Shown in pieces: positions 1 through 6,669 of a DNA stretch of 9,209 nt. The notes under the pieces were generated by a model, which ran no database searches, had not been told where the DNA came from, and saw only the letters and a list, made by a program, of their open reading frames with translations. The position numbers were made by a program, and so were the translations under genes. Origin of the DNA: Clostridiales bacterium (GTDB lineage Bacteria > Bacillota > Clostridia > Lachnospirales > WQUN01); assembly GCA_031273705.1 (NCBI GenBank), contig JAISRJ010000043.1:1-9209 (forward strand). The letters are read 5' to 3'. Each line of letters begins with the position of its first letter. The stretch's first letter is position 1.

Positions 1-1
1 A

Positions 2-535
2 TCGAATCCACGCTCGTTTACGAGCGTTGTCGGAAACGGCAGTGTCAATCTGTTCGGTTTATCCATAAACTACGTGACTATCGCCGCCATTACCTCGTGC
101 GTAGTAATTATGACCGGGCTTTCATTGTTTACCGGTAAGACTAAAATAGGCAAGGCAATGCGAGCTTGCTCGGAAGATAAAAACGCCGCAAGCTTGATGG
201 GTATAAATGTTAATACCACTATATCTTTAACTTTCGCAATCGGTTCGGCTCTTGCCGCGATTGCGGGGGTTCTGCTTTGCTCCGCCTACCCCACTCTTTC
301 ACCCACTACCGGTAGTATGCCCGGTATAAAAGCGTTTACAGCCGCGGTCTTTGGTGGAATAGGCTCTATGCCGGGGGCTATGCTGGGTGGGATTCTATTG
401 GGTATTATAGAAATTTTTTCTAAGGCGTACATCTCCACACAACTGTCCGACGCCATTGTATTCGCCGTCCTGATAGTTGTTCTATTGGTAAAACCCGCCG
501 GACTTCTAGGCAGGCATATCCATGAGAAGGTCTAA
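2..535 (+). CDS. livH: LivH-type branched-chain amino acid ABC transporter permease (5' end missing)
   Basis: This is the C-terminal part (177 residues) of an inner-membrane permease of a LIV-type ABC importer for leucine, isoleucine and valine. The reading frame is open from base 2, so the gene enters from the left edge; an internal ATG at 74 is not the real start. The visible protein has the family's cytoplasmic coupling region (KIGKAMRACSEDKNAASLMG, followed by IN), a hydrophobic segment rich in Ala and Gly (SALAAIAGVLL), a glycine-rich stretch (AAVFGGIGSMPGAMLGGILLG), and a last membrane helix ending in KPAGLLG. LivH proteins are usually about 290-300 residues, so roughly 40 percent is outside the window. 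Its end lies against livM, and livG and livF follow, which completes the membrane and ATPase parts of the transporter. The family call is secure; the exact amino acid preference cannot be read from sequence. Confidence 0.93.
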   Translation, partial: SNPRSFTSVVGNGSVNLFGLSINYVTIAAITSCVVIMTGLSLFTGKTKIGKAMRACSEDKNAASLMGINVNTTISLTFAIGSALAAIAGVLLCSAYPTLSPTTGSMPGIKAFTAAVFGGIGSMPGAMLGGILLGIIEIFSKAYISTQLSDAIVFAVLIVVLLVKPAGLLGRHIHEKV

Positions 536-539
536 GTCT

Positions 540-1607
540 ATGAGACATTATATAAAAAGGTTCAGCGCGGCGACGAAAACAAACGTCTTTACATATTTAT
601 TGGTTATAGTATCATTCGCGACCGCTCAGATTTTACAAGGCGCGGGCGTAATGTCTTCCTCCCTTAAAGGTCAGCTCGTTCCGATTTGCGCCTACATCGT
701 TATGGCGGTGTCTCTCAATTTAACCGTCGGTATTTTGGGGGAATTATCGCTTGGTCACGCCGGATTTATGAGCGTCGGGGCATTCGCGGGCGTAGTGGCG
801 GCGGTTTCTCTTGAAAATATTGTGGTTATTCCCGAAGTTCGACTGGCGCTTGCTATAATAGTCGGAGCAGTGTTCGCGGCATTGGCGGGAATACTGATCG
901 GTATACCGGTACTTAGACTAAGAGGCGACTATCTGGCGATTGTAACGCTTGCCTTTGGGGAGATTATCTCCAATATAATAAACTGTCTTTATGTAGGTTT
1001 GGACAGCCGGGGGCTGCATATCAGCGTCCTAACCAGCGCCAACGCGCTCGGCCTGGATCCGTCCGGACAAGTAATTATCAACGGTCCAGTCGGGGCGTCG
1101 GGGACAGACAAAATTTCTTCGTTTACAGCGGGTTTTATTTTGATACTTATAACGCTCGTGATAGTACAAAATCTGATCAGAAGCCGAACGGGCAGGGCGA
1201 TCCTTGCCGTGCGGGATAATCGCATATCCGCCGAGAGCGTCGGAATAAATATCACAAAGTACAAAATGATAGCCTTTGTTGTGTCAGCGGCTTTAGCAGG
1301 AGCCGCCGGGGTGCTCTTCGCTCTTAACATTAATACAATAGTACCTACAAAGTTTAATTTTAATATGTCGATATTAATTTTGGTATTTGTGGTTCTGGGC
1401 GGATTAGGAAACATCTGGGGCAGTATAATAGCCGCCGCTGTCTTGACCGTGCTGCCCGAAGCGCTGCGCGGTTTTAATAACTATCGCATGTTAGTCTACG
1501 CGATCGTGCTGATATTGATAATGCTTCTGACAAATTCCAACCAAATAAAATCATTTCTAAGTCGTATGCAAAGCCAAAGTCCGGCTAAGGGGGCAGAAAA
1601 GGTTTGA
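540..1607 (+). CDS. livM: LivM-type branched-chain amino acid ABC transporter permease
   Basis: This is the second inner-membrane permease of the LIV importer, 355 residues from the chosen start. It is a multi-helix hydrophobic protein with LivM hallmarks: LGELSLGHAGF near residues 66-76, LRLRGDYLAI near 125-134, and the coupling region RTGRAILAVRDNRISAESVG near 216-235, which contacts the ATPases. I chose ATG 540 because GAGAAGG at 524-530 sits 9 bases upstream. ATG 522 is an in-frame alternative that adds six residues (MRRSKS) and overlaps the livH end by 14 bases, but has only a weak AGG upstream. The stop overlaps the livG start in a TTGA, which suggests translational coupling. LivM is expected to pair with LivH as a heterodimer that receives substrate from a binding protein. 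Confidence 0.94.
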   Translation: MRHYIKRFSAATKTNVFTYLLVIVSFATAQILQGAGVMSSSLKGQLVPICAYIVMAVSLNLTVGILGELSLGHAGFMSVGAFAGVVAAVSLENIVVIPEVRLALAIIVGAVFAALAGILIGIPVLRLRGDYLAIVTLAFGEIISNIINCLYVGLDSRGLHISVLTSANALGLDPSGQVIINGPVGASGTDKISSFTAGFILILITLVIVQNLIRSRTGRAILAVRDNRISAESVGINITKYKMIAFVVSAALAGAAGVLFALNINTIVPTKFNFNMSILILVFVVLGGLGNIWGSIIAAAVLTVLPEALRGFNNYRMLVYAIVLILIMLLTNSNQIKSFLSRMQSQSPAKGAEKV

Positions 1608-2446
1608 GTATAACCAAAACAAAACTGGTTCCAATCCCCAGTAAAAATATGATACCGGAACGCGACGTAACCAAGCCGCCCATTCTGGAATGTCGTAGCC
1701 TTGGCATAGACTTCGGCGGGCTTACGGCTGTAAACGATTTTAACCTCGCTATCGGGCGAACCGAAATCGCCGGTCTTATCGGCCCAAACGGCGCGGGTAA
1801 AACCACGGTGTTTAACCTGCTTACCAAGGTTTATCAGCCGACACGCGGTGTTATTCTGATGGACGGTCTCGACACCCTAGACAAAACCACTGTTCAGTTA
1901 AGTAAAATGGGAATCGCCCGTACATTTCAAAATATTCGCCTGTTCGCGAATCTTTCAGTCGGGGATAATGTTAAGATCGGGTTACACAATCAGATGAAAT
2001 ACGGTACACTCAGCGGGATTCTGCGTCTGCCCGCGTATTGGAAACAAGAAAAATTCGCGCGGGACAGAGTAAGGGAATTACTTTCCATTTTCGATATGCA
2101 AGATCTGGTGGATGAGCAGGCGGGGAGTCTGCCTTACGGCGCTCAACGGCGGCTGGAAATAGTTCGCGCGCTTGCCACCAATCCTACATTATTGCTGCTG
2201 GACGAACCGGCGGCAGGTATGAACCCATCCGAGACCGCCGAACTTATGGAAAACATTGTACGGATACGAGACATGTTCCAAATCGCCGTTTTCCTCATAG
2301 AGCATGATATGAAACTGGTCATGGGCATCTGCGAGGGGATCTGCGTTGTCAACTTTGGTTGCGTAATCGCAAAAGGAACTCCGGACGAAATTCGTAATAA
2401 CCCCGAAGTCATAAAGGCGTATTTGGGGGAGAGAAAACATGCTTGA
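1604..2446 (+). CDS. livG: LivG-type branched-chain amino acid ABC transporter ATPase
   Basis: This is one of the two cytoplasmic ATPases that drive the LIV importer, 280 residues. Walker A is GPNGAGKTT (residues 60-68), the family's variant signature is LPYGAQRR (176-183), Walker B is LLLLDEP (196-202, catalytic Glu201), and the H-loop histidine is His234 in IEHDM. The C-terminal AYLGE is typical of LivG. The TTG start at 1604 overlaps the livM stop by four bases and has AAGGGGG about 10 bases upstream. LivG is usually near 255 residues, so this start gives an N-terminal extension of roughly 25 residues. An in-frame ATG at 1649 would shorten it but lacks a clear ribosome binding site. The gene ends 8 bases inside livF, so the two ATPases are probably made together. 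Confidence 0.94.
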   Translation: MSITKTKLVPIPSKNMIPERDVTKPPILECRSLGIDFGGLTAVNDFNLAIGRTEIAGLIGPNGAGKTTVFNLLTKVYQPTRGVILMDGLDTLDKTTVQLSKMGIARTFQNIRLFANLSVGDNVKIGLHNQMKYGTLSGILRLPAYWKQEKFARDRVRELLSIFDMQDLVDEQAGSLPYGAQRRLEIVRALATNPTLLLLDEPAAGMNPSETAELMENIVRIRDMFQIAVFLIEHDMKLVMGICEGICVVNFGCVIAKGTPDEIRNNPEVIKAYLGERKHA

Positions 2447-3140
2447 CGTTAAGAACATAGACGTCTATTACGGCGCAATTCACGCGGTTAAGGACATAAG
2501 TTTTCATGTGGACGAAGGCGAGATTGTCACGCTAATCGGCGCAAACGGGGCGGGTAAATCGACTATTTTAAAGACAATAGCCGGGCTGCTGCGCAGTCAC
2601 GGCGGATCTATTATATTCGATTCTGAAAATATCGCGGTGAAACCGCCTCATAAGATTGTGGAGCAAGGATTGGCGCTGGTTCCGGAAGGACGCGCGATCT
2701 TTGCGCAGATGACCGTACAGGAAAATCTGGAGATGGGAGCCTTCACTGTCCCCGGCACCAAGATTGACAAGCGGATGAACCGGGTTTTTAACCACTTTCC
2801 GCGTCTTAAAGAGAGGCGGCGTCAACCGGGCGGCACGCTCTCGGGCGGTGAGCAGCAAATGCTTGCCATGGGCAGGGCGCTGATGTCCACTCCGCGGTTG
2901 CTGATGCTGGATGAGCCTTCTATGGGGCTTGCGCCGATTTTAGTGGCTCAGATTTTTGATATAATCTCCGATCTTAACAAAACTGGAACTACCATATTAC
3001 TGGTGGAACAAAACGCGCAAATGGCGTTGTCTATCGCCAATCGCGGATATGTATTGGAAACCGGAAACATCACAAAAACAGCCACTGCCGCCGAATTGCT
3101 GGAGGACGACGCCGTTAAAAAGGCATATCTGGGCGGATGA
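2439..3140 (+). CDS. livF: LivF-type branched-chain amino acid ABC transporter ATPase
   Basis: This is the second ATPase of the LIV importer, 233 residues, the normal family length. Walker A is GANGAGKST (34-42), the family motif VPEGR is at 81-85, the ABC signature is LSGGEQQ (134-140), and Walker B is LLMLDEP (154-160, catalytic Glu159). The switch position holds Gln191 (VEQNA) where most ABC ATPases have His; this is normal for LivF. The ATG at 2439 lies inside the end of livG and has GGGGGAG 7 bases upstream. It ends the H-M-G-F transporter set. A run of seven T follows the stop directly, but I see no convincing hairpin before it, so termination here is uncertain. Confidence 0.95.
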   Translation: MLDVKNIDVYYGAIHAVKDISFHVDEGEIVTLIGANGAGKSTILKTIAGLLRSHGGSIIFDSENIAVKPPHKIVEQGLALVPEGRAIFAQMTVQENLEMGAFTVPGTKIDKRMNRVFNHFPRLKERRRQPGGTLSGGEQQMLAMGRALMSTPRLLMLDEPSMGLAPILVAQIFDIISDLNKTGTTILLVEQNAQMALSIANRGYVLETGNITKTATAAELLEDDAVKKAYLGG

Positions 3141-3157
3141 TTTTTTTCATAACCACG

Positions 3158-3187
3158 AAACGATATATGCGCGCTCGCGTATCGTTT
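3158..3187 (+). terminator. Hairpin between livF and azlC, possible weak terminator or attenuator
   Basis: AAACGATA (3158-3165) is the exact reverse complement of TATCGTTT (3180-3187), with a GC-rich 14-base loop. It is followed by TTTATT overlapping the arm end, then directly by the azlC ribosome binding site at 3192-3196. The T-rich tail is short, so a weak terminator, an attenuator or an RNA-processing site are all possible. Confidence 0.35.
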
Positions 3188-3204
3188 ATTCGGAGGACAC
3201 CCCG

Positions 3205-3939
3205 TTGAACAATAAAACCATGCAACTTTTAAAGGTTGCTTTTCCCTTCACAATACCGATATTGGCGGGCTATGCCTTTCTGGGGTTTGCGCTGGGCGTG
3301 CTGATGAGCGCCAATGGATTTTCGCCGCTGATTACAATTATAATGAGCACAATAATCTATGCTGGTTCAGGGCAGTTTATAGCCGTAAATTTGTTGACGG
3401 CTATGTTTAATCCGCTGGGAGCGTTCTTGCTGGAACTCATGGTAAACGCCCGGCACATTTTTTATGGGCTGTCATTACTGGATACATATAAACAGTCTGG
3501 AAAAAAACGCTGGTACATGATATATGGTATGACGGACGAAACTTTCTCATTGAATATAGCTGTAAAGCCCCCGAGTTATGTAGATAAAAACTGGTTTATG
3601 CTGGCTATTACCATAATGAACCAAATTTATTGGGTGCTTGCCACGGGGCTTGGGGCGATTTTCGGCAGCTTTGTACATTTTAACACTAAGGGATTGGAAT
3701 TTGTAATGACTGCGCTATTCATTGTTATTTTTGTTGAACAGTGGATGAAAGATAAACGCCACTACAGCGCGGTAATCGGGTTGGGAGTGGCGTTTGTCAG
3801 TTTGCTTTTATTCGGCGGCAAGAATTTCCTTGTACCGGCGATGATAGGGATTTTCGCGTTGCTGACCTTGTTTCGTAAACACATGGATATATCTGTCGCC
3901 AACAAAAATGATGGGAAAGAAGTGGCGCGCATTGAATAA
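3205..3939 (+). CDS. azlC: AzlC-family branched-chain amino acid exporter, large subunit
   Basis: This is a polytopic membrane protein of the AzlC family, 244 residues, expected to work with AzlD to export branched-chain amino acids. Family motifs are YAGSGQF (52-58), NARHIFYG (81-88) and TDETF (110-114), with several hydrophobic helices through the rest. I chose TTG 3205 because GGAGG (3192-3196) sits 8 bases upstream. The frame stays open further upstream into livF, but that part reads as out-of-frame livF sequence and lacks membrane character. An ATG at 3220 is possible but too far from the binding site. The end overlaps the azlD start by 8 bases, as expected for a two-component transporter. 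In Bacillus subtilis, AzlCD overproduction gives resistance to a leucine analogue; the exact substrate here is inferred. Confidence 0.9.
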   Translation: MNNKTMQLLKVAFPFTIPILAGYAFLGFALGVLMSANGFSPLITIIMSTIIYAGSGQFIAVNLLTAMFNPLGAFLLELMVNARHIFYGLSLLDTYKQSGKKRWYMIYGMTDETFSLNIAVKPPSYVDKNWFMLAITIMNQIYWVLATGLGAIFGSFVHFNTKGLEFVMTALFIVIFVEQWMKDKRHYSAVIGLGVAFVSLLLFGGKNFLVPAMIGIFALLTLFRKHMDISVANKNDGKEVARIE

Positions 3940-4273
3940 CACTCAACTAATCATAACTATTCTCGTTATGGCTTTGGCTGTTCAGATAACGCGATTTGCC
4001 CCATTCCTGCTCTTCCCGGCTGATAAACCTACGCCAAAATTCGTTCGATACCTGGGCGGAGTTCTGCCCAGCGCCGCGATTAGCTTGCTGGTAATTTTCA
4101 GCTTTAAAGACGTGAGTATATTCGCCGGCAGCCACGGGCTGCCGGAACTTATCGCGGTGGCTGTCGTCGTCGCACTGCATATCTGGAAACGGCAAATGTT
4201 GCTGTCGATAGCGTTGGGCACAATAGTATATATGATACTGGTTCAAACTGTGTTTATGGCTACTAACCTCTAG
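3932..4273 (+). CDS. azlD: AzlD-family branched-chain amino acid exporter, small subunit
   Basis: This is a small hydrophobic protein of 113 residues and the partner of AzlC. It has about four membrane segments; the family-typical Thr-Arg-Phe-x-Pro (ITRFAPFLLF) is near residues 20-29 and RYLGGVLPSAAIS follows near 39-51. I chose TTG 3932, which overlaps the last codons of azlC and is preceded by AAAGAAGTGG. An ATG at 3908 would add eight polar residues. The 3' end runs 11 bases into the flavin reductase gene on the opposite strand, so there is no room for a terminator between the two genes. Confidence 0.88.
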   Translation: MNNTQLIITILVMALAVQITRFAPFLLFPADKPTPKFVRYLGGVLPSAAISLLVIFSFKDVSIFAGSHGLPELIAVAVVVALHIWKRQMLLSIALGTIVYMILVQTVFMATNL

Positions 4274-4748
4274 CCTCGTAGTCCGCGACGATTTCCCCAA
4301 AATACATATAATGTAAATCATTATTGTAAAAGGAATTAATCTCCGGCGGCAGCTTCGCCTGATCCAACTGATCGACGTACTTTATCTTGCACTCCAGATA
4401 TGCCTTACAGCCCTTTACAATCTGTGATTCCACCACTTGTGCCGGAGCGAATTCCACCACTTTGCTTTTATCAATATCCCTTCCGGATCTCGATCCGACT
4501 ATCCCCAGCTCTTTTTTTAAATTCTCCCACGGAAAACTAATGGTAAACGAATTCGCACCGTCCAAAAATTCCTTGGTATAGCGCGTCGGGCGCACCAGAG
4601 TTATAAAATACGGTTTGCTCCAAATCACGCCCACAAATCCCCAAGCGATTGTCATTGTATTAGTTCCCTTGGGGCTTGTTACAGTCAGAAACGCCCCGGT
4701 ACTTCCCATGTGCGTTAATGATTTACTTATATGATCGCCAAAGACCAT
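4263..4748 (-). CDS. Flavin reductase-like FMN-binding split-barrel protein
   Basis: This is a predicted cytoplasmic flavoprotein of 161 residues in the flavin reductase-like family. The N-terminal half shows the split-barrel pattern: a strand with TVTSPKGTNTMTIAWGF (residues 23-39), then KPYFITLVRPTRYTKEFL, then FTISFPWENLKKELGIVGSRSGRD, which in this family covers the flavin-binding loops. Members are NAD(P)H:flavin oxidoreductases or simple FMN-binding proteins, and sequence alone does not tell which. ATG 4748 has AAGGAG upstream on the minus strand. It lies 100 bp downstream of the tautomerase gene on the same strand, with a large inverted repeat between. Its last 11 bases overlap azlD, convergently. 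The family call is firm; the substrate is unknown. Confidence 0.85.
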   Translation of the reverse strand: MVFGDHISKSLTHMGSTGAFLTVTSPKGTNTMTIAWGFVGVIWSKPYFITLVRPTRYTKEFLDGANSFTISFPWENLKKELGIVGSRSGRDIDKSKVVEFAPAQVVESQIVKGCKAYLECKIKYVDQLDQAKLPPEINSFYNNDLHYMYFGEIVADYEARG

Positions 4749-4768
4749 TTACGCTCTCCTTTTTCTAT

Positions 4769-4798
4769 TTTATAGTAACGCGCGCGTTTTGCATCGAA
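4769..4798 (-). promoter_or_regulatory. Possible promoter of the flavin reductase gene
   Basis: On the minus strand TATAAA (4774-4769) could be a -10 box, with TTCGAT (4798-4793) as a poor -35 box at 18 bp. The 12-bp palindrome AACGCGCGCGTT (4777-4788) lies in the spacer. The -35 match is weak, so this is a tentative call. Confidence 0.3.
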
Positions 4799-4811
4799 TA
4801 AGAGCTGGTGA

Positions 4812-4843
4812 ACAATCCCATGAGCTAAAGCTCATGGGATTGT
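4812..4843. repeat. Perfect 15-bp inverted repeat between the two minus-strand genes
   Basis: ACAATCCCATGAGCT (4812-4826) and AGCTCATGGGATTGT (4829-4843) are exact reverse complements around a two-base AA centre. RNA from either strand would form a very stable stem. It starts 6 bases past the tautomerase stop. No T-run follows on either strand, so it does not fit a standard intrinsic terminator. It could still stop transcription, protect the tautomerase mRNA, or be a remnant of a small hairpin-type mobile repeat. Confidence 0.85.
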
Positions 4844-4848
4844 GGCGG

Positions 4849-5088
4849 TCAGTTTTCAAACGTTTTTGGGTTTGAATAACCCGGCTTAACAAGCACATTG
4901 TCCTTATCTTTTATGTACTCGTCATAGACGCCCGCCCATTCGCCAAAAGAATATTCCTCAACAGAAACAGAGATATACTTTTCAGCCTTACCCATAGTTT
5001 TATTTACGACCGCGGCAATTTGTTCCGCCGCTTCTTGTAACTGTTTTTTGGAAGGACCGCTGATGGTTTTGACTACAATATGTGGCAT
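4849..5088 (-). CDS. PptA-like 4-oxalocrotonate tautomerase family protein
   Basis: This is a small tautomerase-superfamily protein of 79 residues. It starts MPHIVVKT, so Met removal would expose the catalytic N-terminal proline that defines the superfamily. The C-terminal half, with EWAGVYDEYIKDKDNVLVKPGYS (written EWAGVYDEYI then KDKDNVLVKPGYS), resembles Escherichia coli PptA (YdcE), which ends in a similar SWQAIWDAEI and KKPGYS pattern. The length also fits PptA (77) better than classical 4-oxalocrotonate tautomerase (about 62). The physiological substrate of PptA-type proteins is unknown. ATG 5088 has AAAGGGAG 8 bases upstream, and a good promoter lies further up. The neighbouring flavin reductase gene may be co-transcribed, but no shared pathway can be stated. 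Confidence 0.85.
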   Translation of the reverse strand: MPHIVVKTISGPSKKQLQEAAEQIAAVVNKTMGKAEKYISVSVEEYSFGEWAGVYDEYIKDKDNVLVKPGYSNPKTFEN

Positions 5089-5143
5089 ACGACATACTCC
5101 CTTTAAAATATCTTATTTTTCATTTTCATAATCATTCGGTTAA

Positions 5144-5165
5144 TATATATCAGTTATATATCAGT
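5144..5165. repeat. 11-bp direct tandem repeat near the tautomerase transcription start
   Basis: TATATATCAGT occurs twice back to back (5144-5154, 5155-5165). It begins just downstream of the minus-strand -10 box at 5170-5175, so it covers the predicted transcription start and early leader of the tautomerase gene. This is where a repressor site could lie, but AT-rich chance repetition is possible. Confidence 0.6.
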
Positions 5166-5169
5166 TGTT

Positions 5170-5198
5170 ATTATATAATATCATGAGATCTTTTACAA
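5170..5198 (-). promoter_or_regulatory. Sigma-A-type promoter of the tautomerase gene
   Basis: On the minus strand, TTGTAA (5198-5193) and a perfect TATAAT (5175-5170) are 17 bp apart. The predicted start near 5163 gives a leader of about 75 bases before ATG 5088. Confidence 0.65.
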
Positions 5199-5222
5199 GC
5201 ATTTTACAACTACCTGTTATTA

Positions 5223-5238
5223 ATTTCAGAGCTGAAAT
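5223..5238. promoter_or_regulatory. 7-bp inverted repeat between divergent promoters, possible operator
   Basis: ATTTCAG and CTGAAAT flank a two-base AG centre. The site sits 13 bases upstream of the ffh -35 box and 24 bases beyond the tautomerase -35 box. Its placement suits a dimeric regulator acting on one or both promoters. No regulator is identified. Confidence 0.35.
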
Positions 5239-5251
5239 CTAAACTATTTTC

Positions 5252-5280
5252 TTGACACGCTTTAGCGGCTTTGGTATTAT
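5252..5280 (+). promoter_or_regulatory. Sigma-A-type promoter of the ffh-rpsP-khpA operon
   Basis: A consensus TTGACA (5252-5257) and TATTAT (5275-5280) are 17 bp apart; TATAAT at 5278-5283 is an overlapping alternative with a long 20-bp spacer. Transcription would start near 5287, giving a leader of under 20 bases before ATG 5305. Confidence 0.75.
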
Positions 5281-5304
5281 AATCAAGACTGTGAGGTGGA
5301 CGAT

Positions 5305-6663
5305 ATGCTTTTTGAAAGCTTATCGGAAAAACTGCAAGACGCGTTCAAAAAACTGCGAGGCAAGGGCAGGCTAACCGAAAAGGACGTCAAAGACGTTATG
5401 CGAGAGGTTCGGCTGGCTCTTTTAGAAGCGGACGTCAATTTTCGTATAGTTAAAAGCTTTATCCAAACCGTCACCGAAAAGGCGATCGGCGGTTCTGTAT
5501 TGGAAAGTGTTACGCCGGGGCAGCAGGTTATCAAGATTGTTCATGACGAAATGGTGAATCTGTTGGGCGCAAGCCATAGTAACCTAACGTTTTCATCTAA
5601 ACCACCCACTGTTTTTATGATGGTCGGGCTTAACGGAGCGGGTAAAACCACCACTACCGGTAAGTTGGGCGTACACTTGCGTAAACAAGGCAAGAAACCC
5701 TTATTTGCGGCTTGTGACGTTTACAGGCCGGCGGCGGTCAAACAGTTGCAGATCTTGGGTAATTCCGTTGATATACCCGTGTTTGAAGCCGGTATAGATT
5801 TATCGCCCGAGGTAATCGCGAAAAAAGCGATTGACTTTGCCGTCGATAATCATTATGACACGGTTATTTTGGATACTGCCGGGCGTTTTCATATCAATGA
5901 AGAATTGATGGAGGAACTTCTCCGTATAAAGCGGCAGATTCGCCCGCAGGAAATATTATTGGTAGTCGATGCCATGACCGGACAGGATGCCGTTACGGTC
6001 GCCGATACTTTCAACCAAAGTTTGGGTATAGACGGCGTGATTCTCTCCAAGCTGGACAGTGACACGCGTGGCGGAGCGGCGTTGTCAGTGAGATCTGTAA
6101 CGGGTAAACCTATTAAGTTCGCGGCGCTGGGCGAAAAAATGTCAGATCTTGAGCCGTTTTATCCGGACCGAATGGCGTCTCGTATTTTAGGTATGGGCGA
6201 TGTCTTATCACTGGTCGAAAAGGCGCAGCAGGCTTTCGATGAAAAAGAAGCTGTCGAAATGGAAAAGAGACTCCGCTCCAATGATTTTGATCTGGACGAT
6301 TTCTTGAATCAACTGCGCCAAATAAAAAAGATGGGTTCTTTGAAAAGTATCTTGAATATGATACCGGGGTTAGGTCAGCAGGTGAAGATTAAAGACTTGG
6401 ATGTGGACGACAGCGTTGTAAACCATACCGAGGCGATTATTAGTTCTATGACCCCGAAAGAGCGCCGTAATCCAACGATACTTAACAATTCACGTAAGCG
6501 CCGGGTGGCTAAGGGTAGCGGGCGGTCGGTACAAGAAGTTAATAAATTGTTAAAGCAATTTGAAGATATGAAAAGGATGCTGCGCGATATTGGCGGCATG
6601 GGCGGCAAGTCCGCAAAAGGACGCGGCGGCGGTAAATTTAATGTGCCGTTTACGGGGAGGTGA
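5305..6663 (+). CDS. ffh: Signal recognition particle protein Ffh (SRP54 GTPase)
   Basis: This is the GTPase of the signal recognition particle, which binds 4.5S/6S RNA and signal peptides of nascent membrane proteins and docks with FtsY. It is 452 residues, full length. The N domain covers about 1-95. The G domain carries GLNGAGKTTTTGK (108-120), DVYRPAA (138-144), DTAGRFH (190-196) and SKLDSDTRGG (248-257). The M domain covers about 300-430, with MIPG and the RNA-binding SMTPKERRNP and SRKRRVAKGSG (396-406), then a Gly-rich tail. I prefer ATG 5305: GAGGTGG (5293-5299) is 5 bases upstream and MLFESLSEKLQ matches the usual Ffh N-terminus. A GTG at 5296 would lie inside that binding site. The ylxM gene often found before ffh is not seen. 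rpsP follows after six bases. Confidence 0.97.
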   Translation: MLFESLSEKLQDAFKKLRGKGRLTEKDVKDVMREVRLALLEADVNFRIVKSFIQTVTEKAIGGSVLESVTPGQQVIKIVHDEMVNLLGASHSNLTFSSKPPTVFMMVGLNGAGKTTTTGKLGVHLRKQGKKPLFAACDVYRPAAVKQLQILGNSVDIPVFEAGIDLSPEVIAKKAIDFAVDNHYDTVILDTAGRFHINEELMEELLRIKRQIRPQEILLVVDAMTGQDAVTVADTFNQSLGIDGVILSKLDSDTRGGAALSVRSVTGKPIKFAALGEKMSDLEPFYPDRMASRILGMGDVLSLVEKAQQAFDEKEAVEMEKRLRSNDFDLDDFLNQLRQIKKMGSLKSILNMIPGLGQQVKIKDLDVDDSVVNHTEAIISSMTPKERRNPTILNNSRKRRVAKGSGRSVQEVNKLLKQFEDMKRMLRDIGGMGGKSAKGRGGGKFNVPFTGR

Positions 6664-6669
6664 ACTAAC

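Noticed and set aside
989..1414. Minus-strand open frame opposite livM
   Set aside because: Its product is a low-quality antisense translation without family features, while livM is clear in the opposite frame.
2112..2165. LPYGAQRR in place of the standard ABC signature LSGGQ in LivG
   Set aside because: Degenerate signatures of this kind are normal for LivG proteins, so it does not suggest a defective ATPase.
2143..2858. Several minus-strand open frames opposite livG and livF
   Set aside because: They mirror conserved ATPase motifs on the other strand and have no binding sites or recognisable products.
3006..3020. Gln in place of His at the switch position of LivF
   Set aside because: VEQNA is the usual sequence in LivF, so this is family-typical.
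3141..3147. Seven T directly after the livF stop as a terminator tail
   Set aside because: No convincing stem precedes it; only a weak interrupted pairing of AAAAA and CAT with ATG and TTTTT can be drawn.
3049..3204. Longer N-terminus for azlC reaching back into livF
   Set aside because: The added residues are polar, come from out-of-frame livF sequence, and the GGAGG at 3192-3196 fits TTG 3205.
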